Assembly: GCA_017475405.1 (NCBI GenBank)
Contig: JAFVFN010000006.1
Location: 62,001-126,000 of the forward strand
Direction of reading: 5' to 3'
Source: Elusimicrobiaceae bacterium
GTDB taxonomy: Bacteria; Elusimicrobiota; Elusimicrobia; Elusimicrobiales; Elusimicrobiaceae
DNA: 64,000 bases
The position numbers were made by a program, and so were the translations under genes. Shown here piece by piece: positions 8,629 to 16,374 of the stretch. Each line of letters begins with the position of its first letter. Position 1 is the first letter of the stretch. The notes under the pieces were generated by a model. It was not told the origin of the DNA. It made no database searches and saw only the letters and a program-made list of their open reading frames with translations.

Positions 8629-9954
8629 ATGAAAAAAACTTTTATCTTAGACACCAACGTATTACTGCACGATGTAAACTGCTTACGGGCATTCGATGAT
8701 AACTCCATTATTATCCCCATGGCTGTTATTGAAGAGCTTGATGCTTTTAAAACCGAGGGAGATACCCGCGGTAAAAATGCACGTATGGTATCGCGCATGT
8801 TGGATGAGCTGCGCAAAAAGGGACGTCTCAACGAGGGCGTCAAACTAGATGATGGCGGTACCCTTAAAATCGTCATGGACCTGCCTAATTCGCTGCCGTA
8901 TTCCATGGCATTTAATAAAGCCGATAACGCCATTTTAAATATTGCGTATACAATGGGAAAAAAAGAAGGTTCGTACAAGAAAAACGCTGCCCCCGTCATC
9001 GTAGTCACCAAAGATATTAACATGCGCCTTAAAGCCGAAGCATTAGGCTTAGACGCACAGGATTATACCACCGATAAGGTCAATGTAGATGAACTCTATA
9101 CCGGGGTAGCCGAACTGGAAGTATCGCCCGCCGAAATTGATGCTTTTTACCACAACAAGCAACTGCCGGTGGATGAAGCGCAGTTTATGGCCAACCAGTT
9201 TGTTATTTTAAAAACCAATGACGGCAGCAAAAAATCTGCCATTGGCCGCGTGGCCAATAACGGCGATTTTGTCTTGCGGCCTCTCTCTTCCCAAGAACCC
9301 ATGGCCTGGGGCATTAAACCCTTAAACAAAGAACAACGCTTTGCCATGGAATTGTTATTAGATGACAGTTTAGACTTGGTTACACTCGTTGGTACTGCCG
9401 GTACCGGTAAAACACTTATTACCCTGGCCACCGGTTTGCAGCGCACGATGGATGACAATGCTTACCGCCGCATGGTGGTATGCCGGTCTATTGTACCGGT
9501 CGGTAAAGATTTGGGATTTTTGCCGGGTACTAAAGAAGAAAAACTCGAAGCCTGGATGGGTGCCATCTACGATAACTTAGCGTTCCTGGCAGATCGTAAA
9601 AATCCGGACGAAGGTGAAGAAAAAGCGCATTATCTCTTAGACAGCGGTAAAATTGAAATCGCCTCTGTCACTCATATGCGCGGACGCTCACTGCCCGGAC
9701 AATATATGATCGTAGACGATGCCCAGAACTTGACCCCGCACGAAATGAAAACTATTTTAACTCGTGCAGGTGAAGGTACTAAAGTGGTGGTTACAGGAGA
9801 CCCATACCAAATTGATACGCCTTATTTGGATGTGGAATCCAATGGACTTACCTACTTGGTGGACCGCTTAAAAGGTCAAAAGAACTACGGCCATATTACG
9901 TTTACCAAGACCGAACGTAGCCGCTTAGCTGATCAGGCTTCTCGGTTACTGTAA
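8629..9954 (+). CDS. PIN domain-PhoH ATPase fusion (YlaK/PhoH2 type)
   Basis: The 441-residue protein has an N-terminal PIN nuclease-like domain (MKKTFILDTNVLLHD, with acidic residues at Asp8, Glu36 and Asp99) and a C-terminal PhoH ATPase domain with Walker A GTAGTGKT (255-262) and MIVDDAQNLTPHEMK as the Walker B region. PhoH2 proteins act as RNA helicase/RNase in RNA turnover in the cytosol. Length and domain order are normal. GGAGG lies 7 nt before the ATG. It is monocistronic with its own promoter and terminator. Confidence 0.92.
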   Translation: MKKTFILDTNVLLHDVNCLRAFDDNSIIIPMAVIEELDAFKTEGDTRGKNARMVSRMLDELRKKGRLNEGVKLDDGGTLKIVMDLPNSLPYSMAFNKADNAILNIAYTMGKKEGSYKKNAAPVIVVTKDINMRLKAEALGLDAQDYTTDKVNVDELYTGVAELEVSPAEIDAFYHNKQLPVDEAQFMANQFVILKTNDGSKKSAIGRVANNGDFVLRPLSSQEPMAWGIKPLNKEQRFAMELLLDDSLDLVTLVGTAGTGKTLITLATGLQRTMDDNAYRRMVVCRSIVPVGKDLGFLPGTKEEKLEAWMGAIYDNLAFLADRKNPDEGEEKAHYLLDSGKIEIASVTHMRGRSLPGQYMIVDDAQNLTPHEMKTILTRAGEGTKVVVTGDPYQIDTPYLDVESNGLTYLVDRLKGQKNYGHITFTKTERSRLADQASRLL

Positions 9955-9973
9955 GCAAATGCTGTACGATTTA

Positions 9974-10005
9974 TAAGGGCTAAACCAAAAGTTTAGCCCT
10001 TCTTT
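9974..10005 (+). terminator. Intrinsic terminator of the PhoH gene
   Basis: The 11-bp stem AAGGGCTAAAC / GTTTAGCCCTT has the loop CAAAA and is followed by CTTTCT. Confidence 0.7.
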
Positions 10006-10006
10006 C

Positions 10007-10504
10007 TCAATGTATAACAAATACATCATACACGCCGCTAGCCACACCCATATAAGAACCCATTGTCTGACATACTTTTTTCCCACGTGAACTGTAGCTT
10101 CGACAGAAATACTGTCCTTTATAGACGCCAAAGTTCGCCGTACCTCTAAATGCCATTAAATGCACTGAGGCCGAACTAATTCCACACAAAACATACTCTC
10201 CAGAAATATCATACCAGGTCCCATTTTTCATTACACGTTGCAAATCTCCATTTACTTCAGATGGTTTCCCTGGAAAATCTATATCTAACTCGGAAAAACC
10301 TGATGCTAATTGCCCATTGGCTAAATAATAGGCCTCTTCTGCCGCTCGTAATGTTTTTAAACCTGACATACATTCAGCTGCTTTACTTTTATCTACTGCC
10401 AATTGATATTGTGGCAAAGCTACCGAAGCTAGAATTCCTATTATCAGTACCACAACTAAAAGTTCTATTAGCGTGAAGCCCCGCCGGGACCTTATTGTAT
10501 ACAT
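10007..10504 (-). CDS. Type IV pilin-like protein (pilE-like), copy 2
   Basis: The 165-residue product has a 9-residue basic leader ending in Gly (RRG|FTLIE, canonical type IV prepilin site with Glu+5), then [19 protein letters not shown]. The conserved AEEAYYLANGQ and ELDIDFPGK follow, then a variable region, and a C-terminal pair YFCRSYSSRGKKVCQTMG likely to form a disulfide loop. GGAG lies 11 nt before the ATG. It is a solitary gene facing away from the Nudix gene, with structured leader copy B upstream. Role in a pilus, a type II secretion pseudopilus or something else cannot be told. Confidence 0.9.
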   Translation of the reverse strand: MYTIRSRRGFTLIELLVVVLIIGILASVALPQYQLAVDKSKAAECMSGLKTLRAAEEAYYLANGQLASGFSELDIDFPGKPSEVNGDLQRVMKNGTWYDISGEYVLCGISSASVHLMAFRGTANFGVYKGQYFCRSYSSRGKKVCQTMGSYMGVASGVYDVFVIH

Positions 10505-10546
10505 TTTTATACGCTCCTGTTACTCTATTTCAGAACATACAAAAAT

Positions 10547-10732
10547 ACGGCCGTTATATCGGATCTCTGAAGAGAAATTCAATATAACAGCCGTGGTCTC
10601 CCATTCCAATGAATAGGAAATACTCGGCACAGAAAAGACTGCAGATCTTATCTGTACCTAAATCGGCTATTTTTGACCCTTCAGAGTACTTCGTTAGAAG
10701 TATCCCGTATTCTTCATACGGTTCAAAAATAG
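10547..10732 (-). promoter_or_regulatory. Structured pilin leader RNA element, copy B
   Basis: This 186-nt leader ends 42 nt before the pilin start. P1: CTATTTTTGA with TCAAAAATAG (perfect). P2: CCGTAT with ATACGG. P2b: TACTTC with GAAGTA. P3: CTCTGAAG with CTTCAGAG. P4: GGTACAGA with TCTGTGCC plus AAGA with TCTT. P5: TTTCCTATTC with GAATGGGAGA. P6: ACGGCTGTTATAT with ATATAACGGCCGT, followed by ATTTTTG. The core AGCCGATTTAGGTAC is identical to copy A, although P3, P4 and P5 differ in sequence. Confidence 0.8.
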
Positions 10733-10785
10733 ATAAAATTTTTTTACTACACCTTTATTCGACATAATTTCTTGCCAAAATAGAT

Positions 10786-10816
10786 AGGGTTTCAAACCTC
10801 GTGTGTTTGAAACCCT
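10786..10816 (-). terminator. Intrinsic terminator downstream of the Nudix gene
   Basis: The 12-bp inverted repeat AGGGTTTCAAAC / GTTTGAAACCCT is followed on the minus strand by ATCTATTTT. It separates the gatC-gatA-Nudix operon from pilin 2. Confidence 0.6.
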
Positions 10817-10846
10817 TCATTCTCGTGCTACACTCAAATTTTACGT

Positions 10847-11293
10847 CTATTCTTCTTCCGCTTCCGGGGTATCGTGCGGAGTAATATGCATGGAAGCTAA
10901 GAGCATATCTACCAACCGGATATCACTGGGATATTGCACCAGTTCATGCGCTTTAAGAAGAGATACCCACCGAATGGACAAAATCTCACTGGCATCGTGC
11001 TTGCCGATACGGCCGAGCTTTTTCATCAGATACCACTGTACCATTTTCTTGACATAATTGCCCTGGAACGTAAACGCGTATTTCACACGAATCATGGGCC
11101 GGATAATCACGGCTTTGTAACCGGTTTCTTCTAACACTTCGCGTAACGCCGCCTGGCGGGGTGTTTCACCCGCCTCTATATGACCTTTGGGGAAGGTCCA
11201 AATCTTCTTGCCTTTCATGTTCTTGACTTGCACCAATAATACTTTACGCCCGTCAAGGATCACGCCCCCGCATGAAAATTCCGATACAATCAT
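10847..11293 (-). CDS. Nudix hydrolase
   Basis: The 148-residue protein carries a complete Nudix box, GHIEAGETPRQAALREVLEETGY (about residues 37-59; pattern Gx5Ex7REUxEExGU), preceded by CGGVILDGRKVLLVQ. The family cleaves nucleoside diphosphates linked to another group; the substrate (oxidised dNTP, Ap4A or nucleotide sugar) is not visible. The C-terminus is acidic. The ATG overlaps the gatA stop by 4 nt (ATGA), so it is the third gene of the gatC-gatA operon and probably translationally coupled. Confidence 0.9.
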   Translation of the reverse strand: MIVSEFSCGGVILDGRKVLLVQVKNMKGKKIWTFPKGHIEAGETPRQAALREVLEETGYKAVIIRPMIRVKYAFTFQGNYVKKMVQWYLMKKLGRIGKHDASEILSIRWVSLLKAHELVQYPSDIRLVDMLLASMHITPHDTPEAEEE

Positions 11294-12705
11294 TTGGTAG
11301 TTTTCTCTAAATGATACGCGGCATTTAAGATTTTGTCTTCTTCTAAAATCGGCCCATAAAACTGCACTCCGATCGGCAGCCCGTTCTCATCTTTTCCAAA
11401 CGGCACACTGATGCCTGCAAGTCCGCCGATATTACCCTGACAGGTGTAAAGGTCTGCCAAATACAAAGATAATGGATTTTTATCCTGCTCGCCGATTTTA
11501 AACGCCGTCGTGGGCGAAGTAGGCGTTAAAATAACATCGACCTGTGAAAACGCTTTTTTGAAATCTTCTTTAATCAGTTCACGTACTTTCATGGCCTTTA
11601 AAAAGCATTCTTCATATCTTTCCGAAGTAAGTGCGTACGTACCGATAATAATACGTTTTTTCACTTCCAGTCCAAAAGGGGCCCGAGAAGCTTCGTAATA
11701 CGATTTCAAATCCTTGGCTGTTTTATCCGCATAACCATACCGAATACCGTCATAACGTCCTAAATTTGAACTGGCCTCAGCACTGGTAATAATATAGTAA
11801 CAGGGAGCCGAATATTTGGCCAACGGCACATCCACTTCAATAAGCTCAGCCCCCAGTTCTTGCAATTTCTGAGCGGCCAGTTCTGTTTGTTTTTTAATCG
11901 TCGGATTTAAACCGTCTAAAAATCCTTTAGGGAGTCCTACTTTGACTCCTTTTAGGTCTTGTGTAAAGACCTGCGTATAATGGGGAACCGGAGCTTCTAA
12001 AGACGTAGAATCATGCGCGTCTTTACCAGAAATCACTTCCATCACCGTGGCGGCATCCGCCACATTCCCGGCAAGTACCCCCACCTGATCGGCACTGGAA
12101 GCAAACGCAATCACTCCGTAACGAGAAATCCGTCCGTAGCCGGGTTTTACCCCAACCACGCCGCAAAATCCCGCCGGTTGACGCACAGATCCACCCGTAT
12201 CCGTGCCGAGGGCCGCAGGCACCATCCCAGCCGCTACAGCGGCTGCTGAACCTCCGGAAGAACCACCGGGTACACGCTCCAAGTCTACCGGGTTATGTAC
12301 TATCCCACAGGCAGAAGTTTGGTTGGAGCTACCCATAGCAAACTCGTCCATATTTGTGCGTCCGATAATCACAGCGTCCGCAGCTAAGAGCTTTTCAACC
12401 ACTGTAGAAGTATAAGCTGCCGTATAATTAGCTAGCATCTTAGAACAACAGGTAGCTTTATGCCCCTTGTACAAAATGTTGTCTTTAATGGCAACGGGTA
12501 CGCCGGCCAGCACGCCCAGTTTTTCACCGTGTGCTTTCTTAGCATCCACTGCCTTGGCCTGCGCTAGGGCATCTTGCTCAAATACTTCTACAAACGCATT
12601 GATTTGCGGGTTTTTTTGAGCGATTTGCGCTAAATAATAGCGGGTAATTTCTTCGGCAGTTTTAGTACCGTTTTCAATAGCAGCAATAATTTCAAAAATC
12701 GTCAT
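11290..12705 (-). CDS. gatA: Asp-tRNA(Asn)/Glu-tRNA(Gln) amidotransferase subunit A
   Basis: The 471-residue amidase has the catalytic Lys in AIKDNIL (about residue 73) and the amidase signature GGSSGGSAAAVAAGM followed by GTDTGGSVRQPAGFCGVVG, which holds the cis-Ser and the nucleophile Ser. Length is normal. With GatB and GatC it amidates mischarged Glu-tRNA(Gln) and/or Asp-tRNA(Asn); the organism therefore probably lacks GlnRS and/or AsnRS. gatC lies immediately upstream; gatB is not in the window. Confidence 0.95.
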   Translation of the reverse strand: MTIFEIIAAIENGTKTAEEITRYYLAQIAQKNPQINAFVEVFEQDALAQAKAVDAKKAHGEKLGVLAGVPVAIKDNILYKGHKATCCSKMLANYTAAYTSTVVEKLLAADAVIIGRTNMDEFAMGSSNQTSACGIVHNPVDLERVPGGSSGGSAAAVAAGMVPAALGTDTGGSVRQPAGFCGVVGVKPGYGRISRYGVIAFASSADQVGVLAGNVADAATVMEVISGKDAHDSTSLEAPVPHYTQVFTQDLKGVKVGLPKGFLDGLNPTIKKQTELAAQKLQELGAELIEVDVPLAKYSAPCYYIITSAEASSNLGRYDGIRYGYADKTAKDLKSYYEASRAPFGLEVKKRIIIGTYALTSERYEECFLKAMKVRELIKEDFKKAFSQVDVILTPTSPTTAFKIGEQDKNPLSLYLADLYTCQGNIGGLAGISVPFGKDENGLPIGVQFYGPILEEDKILNAAYHLEKTTK

Positions 12706-12706
12706 A

Positions 12707-12985
12707 TTAGAGCACCTTCTTAACCTTGGCCTGATCGTTTAACTCTTCGCCAAACATGGCACGCAGATTGGCAGCCGCCTGTTCATCGGTTACGGCTTGA
12801 TCCTTACGCATATGCGCAGCTAAGGTTGCATTGGTAAGTTTTACGTCCTCTGTATTGATGGCGGACAACTCTTTTACCCAACCGAACAGGGCTTTGAGCT
12901 GTCCCTCATAAATGTCAGCTTCCTCGGTACTGACTGTCATACGGGCCAATTTACCGGCCAGTTCTACATCTTGTTTGGTAATCAT
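12707..12985 (-). CDS. gatC: Asp-tRNA(Asn)/Glu-tRNA(Gln) amidotransferase subunit C
   Basis: The 92-residue protein has the usual GatC features: ITKQDVELAGKLARMTVSTEE at the N-terminus, a helix around FGWVKELSAINTEDV and the C-terminal VKKVL. It acts as the clamp between GatA and GatB. GAGAGG lies 6 nt before the ATG, and gatA starts 1 nt after the stop, so this is the first gene of the gatC-gatA-Nudix operon. Confidence 0.93.
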   Translation of the reverse strand: MITKQDVELAGKLARMTVSTEEADIYEGQLKALFGWVKELSAINTEDVKLTNATLAAHMRKDQAVTDEQAAANLRAMFGEELNDQAKVKKVL

Positions 12986-13059
12986 AAAAACCTCTCTTAG
13001 ATTTATTTTATATAATAATGGGGATTATTGACAACGCCACGCTACAAAGGAGAGATCCC

Positions 13060-13350
13060 ATGAACAAACAAAACTTAAATACCCATTTCGTACTGGTAGT
13101 TATTGCGATTATTATTTCTTGTTTGGGCGGGTTTTGGACCATTCCGCTTGCTTTGGCGGGGTTGGTATTTTCGTTAAGAGCCAGTGATTTGGTGTATCAG
13201 AAACGTTTGGAAGAGGCCAAAAATATGGCGTGGTGGGCCGGGTTATTTGGTTGGCTGACCATCGCGATTGCATTAATCCCAATTGTTTTAGTGGTTATTT
13301 TTAGCGGAACGATTTTGGCTTTGCTGGGGGCCGCCATTGCAGCTGGATAG
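13060..13350 (+). CDS. CD225/dispanin-like two-TM protein
   Basis: The start at 13060 (MNKQNLNTHF) is preferred over the in-frame ATG at 13018 because GGAG lies 7 nt upstream and it removes a non-conserved extension. The 96-residue product has a first hydrophobic segment (about 9-35, LVVIAIIISCLGGFWTIPLALAG), a loop with VFSLRASDLVYQKRLEEAKNMAWWAG, and a second segment (about 60-90). This is the CD225/dispanin layout. Function is unknown in bacteria. It stands between the divergent gatC operon and the convergent GH3-like gene. Confidence 0.75.
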   Translation: MNKQNLNTHFVLVVIAIIISCLGGFWTIPLALAGLVFSLRASDLVYQKRLEEAKNMAWWAGLFGWLTIAIALIPIVLVVIFSGTILALLGAAIAAG

Positions 13351-13353
13351 AAG

Positions 13354-14304
13354 CTATTTCTTTTGAAAATCTTTTTCTGCTAGGTTAAACGCGTCTTTGA
13401 TAGAAAGCGGTTCCGGTCCGGCAGATACTTTGCTTAAAAACATTTCGTGATTAGAGATGGCATGGATAATTTCATCCATTAGAAACCCTTTATCCATTTC
13501 ACGTTCTACGGCATCAATGACCTGTTCGGCATCGTGGGGAGCAAAAATATTTTCGACTTTGGAGTGCAACATTTTCACGGCACTGGGCCCTTCGTATTTG
13601 AGGTGCCCCTTAAATAATGGGAAACTGACCACGCACCCTTTGTAATTGAGGCGTTTTTTAAGGAGTCCCTGAATCATCTTATCGGAAAGCATGGCCTGAT
13701 TATCATTATCAATGTTGGGGAAAATCATATCTGAGGGCATAATGGCATCGGCGCGGCGAAACATGTGTTTATAGGGTACAAATTCCGCATCTTCCATTTG
13801 CGCGAGTGTTTTAAGTACCCCCGAAACACCGGGAAAATACTTAATACAATTTAGTGCTCCGCCGTTGGAAAGTCCGGCACTAAAGTCACCGGCCATTTGA
13901 GTTACTTTAAAAGGCTCATCACTAAACGCAGAAGTGTTGTATCCCAAATCTACCACGGGGGCTAATACCCAGTTAATCCCCGCTGCCAAGGCCATACGAG
14001 CGGTCAAATAGCCCTTGCGGTACGCAACATCCTGGGGGTATTCATACGTTAAAATTTTCGAATTAGACGGAAGTACAGGGGCATCGGTTAATACTTCGCA
14101 TAAGTTATCGGATATATCGGCGCAAAATAACAATCGTCCATACGGAGACACATCCTGCATATGTTTGACAAAATCCTGCGCTTTTTGAGCCGTAGCACCG
14201 TATAAGCAAAACCCTCCCACTCCGCGGCGAGCTAAATCTTCTGCTTTTTTAATACTGCTTTTGCCAAACCAAAAACCCGGAAAAACAATACGTGCTGGCT
14301 TCAT
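13354..14304 (-). CDS. GH3-like (NagZ-related) protein with degenerate active site
   Basis: The 316-residue TIM-barrel-like product follows the NagZ/GH3 order: GVGGFCLYG (28-36), ALAAGINWVLAPVVDLGYN (about 105-123), IKYFPGVSGV (154-163, where active enzymes have KHFPGHG) and LSDKMIQGLLKKRLNYKGCVVSFPL (206-230, where active enzymes have a TDD motif containing the nucleophile Asp). The His of the KHFPGHG motif and the nucleophile Asp are both missing, so beta-N-acetylglucosaminidase activity is unlikely. No signal peptide is seen, so it is cytosolic. GGAG lies 6 nt before the ATG. It is followed upstream by the hydrolase-like gene on the same strand with a 20-nt gap. Confidence 0.7.
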   Translation of the reverse strand: MKPARIVFPGFWFGKSSIKKAEDLARRGVGGFCLYGATAQKAQDFVKHMQDVSPYGRLLFCADISDNLCEVLTDAPVLPSNSKILTYEYPQDVAYRKGYLTARMALAAGINWVLAPVVDLGYNTSAFSDEPFKVTQMAGDFSAGLSNGGALNCIKYFPGVSGVLKTLAQMEDAEFVPYKHMFRRADAIMPSDMIFPNIDNDNQAMLSDKMIQGLLKKRLNYKGCVVSFPLFKGHLKYEGPSAVKMLHSKVENIFAPHDAEQVIDAVEREMDKGFLMDEIIHAISNHEMFLSKVSAGPEPLSIKDAFNLAEKDFQKK

Positions 14305-14324
14305 AGATGCTCTCCTTTACGACC

Positions 14325-15182
14325 TTAGTCTAATAACACTGAAGGTACCAACGCCTGCTCCGTCTGTGAAGCAGTCTGCGACCGCTGCACACCGGTATGG
14401 GGTTGCAGTGACGCGGCTTTTACATCCGGGGCACTTTCAGGTTTACGAGGGGTACCGATCCATTGTACCACTGATTGCGTAATATATTTATCTAACAGTT
14501 CGTGTCCCGTAAAATCATACGCGGTTAAAAAAGTAACATTCCCCTCTCCCGCTGTTAAAAAAGCCACATTACGCAAAATGCTTGCCTCTAAAAATCCTTT
14601 ACGGTCTCCCGCACTGGCGGCAATCAGTACGGCTCCTTTATAGGTACGCAACGCCGGGACGGGCAGTACATCCCGAATATTTACATTAGGACTGATTAAG
14701 GCAATCCCGTTCACATCCGGCACTAGTTGAGCCGTTTTGGCAGCGACATTGGCCCCCAGTCCAGTACCCAGTAAAATGATTTGATCCAAAGAGATCCCTT
14801 TGCTGCGCAAAAAACTGACAGCCGTTTGTCCGTCTTGCACCATTTGATTAAACGGATTATCGGCACCTTCACGGGCGAATTTTTTATACTCGCCGTTACC
14901 AGTGCTTTGACCATGACCCCGCAGGTCAACAGCCAAATACCCAAATCCCATTTTAACAAGTGCCCGTTCAAAAGAGGTAAACTCTTCTTTTTTCTTACCA
15001 AAATCATGCAACAAAATAACCGTTGTCTCTTTCGTGGTGGCCGGTTGGTATTCTGCAGCCAGTTTCCAACCATCTTGCGTAGACAACGTAACGGATTGTG
15101 CTTTAGGTGCAGCCTGCACCGGGAGCATCATTCCCATGAGGAGTATACTGAACCAAATGTTTTTAAAACACTTTGCACACAT
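14325..15182 (-). CDS. Secreted alpha/beta-hydrolase-fold protein lacking the nucleophile Ser
   Basis: The 285-residue protein has a signal peptide (about residues 1-25, ending PVQAA) and an alpha/beta-hydrolase core: TVILLHDFGKKKEEF (54-68), GFGYLAVDLRGHGQSTGNG (79-97) and IILLGTGLGANVA (135-147). The last is the nucleophile elbow, normally GxSxG; here it reads G-T-G-L-G, so the Ser is replaced by Gly141. A late His (GHELL, 226-230) and Asp193 remain. It is therefore probably not a classical esterase. The C-terminal 35 residues are low in complexity. Its ATG overlaps the ndk stop by one base, giving an ndk-hydrolase pair. Confidence 0.72.
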   Translation of the reverse strand: MCAKCFKNIWFSILLMGMMLPVQAAPKAQSVTLSTQDGWKLAAEYQPATTKETTVILLHDFGKKKEEFTSFERALVKMGFGYLAVDLRGHGQSTGNGEYKKFAREGADNPFNQMVQDGQTAVSFLRSKGISLDQIILLGTGLGANVAAKTAQLVPDVNGIALISPNVNIRDVLPVPALRTYKGAVLIAASAGDRKGFLEASILRNVAFLTAGEGNVTFLTAYDFTGHELLDKYITQSVVQWIGTPRKPESAPDVKAASLQPHTGVQRSQTASQTEQALVPSVLLD

Positions 15183-15640
15183 TAGGCATCCAACACTTCT
15201 TGCGGTTTAAACCAAAGCGCAATTTCCCGCTCGGCATCCTGCGCTGAATCCGAAGCATGCACACAGTTATACACAATATCAGCCGCTTTATCAAACTTAC
15301 CAAAACTGCCACGGATGGTCCACGGGGCAGCATTGTCAGGGTTGGTGGCACCTAATGCGGTACGGATTTTGCTGACAGCGTTTTCACCCTGGAAAACAAA
15401 AGCGATTATTTTATGATTGGGGACGTGATTATAGTCACCCATCATATAGCGCACAACACTTTCCAAAAACGGTTTACCCGCTAAATGCGCGTAATGTTTG
15501 CGGATTAAATCTTCGGTAATGGCGAGTGTTTTGGAAGCTACGATATCTAACTCCTGGCGTTCCAAACGATCCACCACCAGACCCGTAAGGCGTTTTTCAA
15601 TCGCATCGGGTTTGATTAGCACTAAGCAACGTTCTTTCAT
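15182..15640 (-). CDS. ndk: Nucleoside-diphosphate kinase
   Basis: The 152-residue protein starts MKERCLVLIKPDAIEKRL and has the phospho-acceptor His in YNCVHASDSAQDAE. It transfers gamma-phosphate between NTPs and NDPs in the cytosol. Slightly longer than the 140-residue norm because of an insertion around GDYNHVPNHK. There is no Shine-Dalgarno sequence; a good promoter ends 6 nt before the ATG, so the mRNA is probably leaderless. Confidence 0.95.
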   Translation of the reverse strand: MKERCLVLIKPDAIEKRLTGLVVDRLERQELDIVASKTLAITEDLIRKHYAHLAGKPFLESVVRYMMGDYNHVPNHKIIAFVFQGENAVSKIRTALGATNPDNAAPWTIRGSFGKFDKAADIVYNCVHASDSAQDAEREIALWFKPQEVLDA

Positions 15641-15646
15641 ACAAAC

Positions 15647-15674
15647 ATTATACTAATCTTGGGGGAAGTGTCAA
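15647..15674 (-). promoter_or_regulatory. Promoter of ndk, leaderless layout
   Basis: On the minus strand TTGACA (15674-15669), a 16-nt spacer and TATAAT (15652-15647) are followed by six bases and the ATG. It is the best-matched example of the -10/6-nt/ATG pattern in this window. Confidence 0.75.
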
Positions 15675-15719
15675 ACAAATTCGCACTCGCTACTAGGAGA
15701 ACATTTATTTTGTTCAATT

Positions 15720-16223
15720 CTATGGTAACCGAAAACAGGTATATTCTCCTAAATAAGGACAAGAAACAGCTTTTCCAAAAGTTTTGCAAATTTTCATAGA
15801 TTTACTATCTGCATTGTGGGCTTCGCAATACATCGTATCGTCAGTTAAGGAATATACAATATACCATCTACCATCATCCTTAGACTGTCCCTGTCCTGTT
15901 CTTGCTGCAAATACACGCTCATTTTTTATATTCTTCACTTGCCCCAAAGAAAGATACCAATAGTTCTGATGGACCTCTATCCCTCTATTGCTTCCCAAAA
16001 AATCTATATCCAAATCTGCAAATGAATTGGTATATTCCCCATTAGCAAGATAATATACTTTTTCTGCATCAGCTAAAGCCTTCACCTGTGTAATGGCCTC
16101 AGAGGCATGTGCCTTTTCCACCGCCAATTGATATTGCGGTAACGCCACGGCCGCTAAAATTCCTATTATAAGCACAACTACTAAGAGCTCTATGAGTGTA
16201 AATGCTTGTTTATTTTGATACAT
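15720..16223 (-). CDS. Type IV pilin-like protein (pilE-like), copy 3
   Basis: The 167-residue product has the leader MYQNKQA and site A|FTLIE (Ala at -1, Glu+5), then [19 protein letters not shown]. The family motif VYYLANGEYTNSFADLDIDF follows; the distal half is variable and ends with MYCEAHNADSKSMKICKTFG and a further Cys pair. AAGGAG lies about 11 nt before the ATG. Unlike most copies it has no structured RNA leader; it uses a promoter with a twelve-T spacer, shared with the pilin at 39746. It lies upstream of ndk on the same strand with no clear terminator between. Confidence 0.9.
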   Translation of the reverse strand: MYQNKQAFTLIELLVVVLIIGILAAVALPQYQLAVEKAHASEAITQVKALADAEKVYYLANGEYTNSFADLDIDFLGSNRGIEVHQNYWYLSLGQVKNIKNERVFAARTGQGQSKDDGRWYIVYSLTDDTMYCEAHNADSKSMKICKTFGKAVSCPYLGEYTCFRLP

Positions 16224-16267
16224 TTATTTCATTCTCCTTATATTATGATTTTTATCCCTATAAAGAG

Positions 16268-16295
16268 AAAATATCAAAAAAAAAAAATGCGTCAA
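16268..16295 (-). promoter_or_regulatory. Pilin promoter with T12 homopolymer spacer, copy 1
   Basis: On the minus strand: TTGACG, then CA, twelve T, GA (16-nt spacer), then TATTTT. From the T-run through CTCTTTATAGGG the sequence is identical to that before the pilin at 39746. Homopolymer spacers of this kind vary in length by slipped-strand mispairing in known phase-variable promoters. Confidence 0.55.
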
Positions 16296-16351
16296 GCGAA
16301 ATTTTAGGCGCAAGTTTTCTACGTTATAACAGCGCGTGTTTCAAAAATATG

Positions 16352-16357
16352 TATAAT
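16352..16357 (+). promoter_or_regulatory. -10 box of the lpxB operon
   Basis: TATAAT lies 17 nt before the lpxB ATG. No clear -35 is seen. AAGG follows 8 nt before the ATG. Confidence 0.45.
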
Positions 16358-16374
16358 GTAAAAAAGGTACGCGT

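Noticed and set aside
11510-12415. Plus-strand open frames inside gatA (and similar frames within lysS, nfnB, pcrA, gcvPA and the vor genes)
   Set aside because: They are antisense or out-of-frame shadows of strongly conserved genes, with no ribosome sites and no family resemblance.
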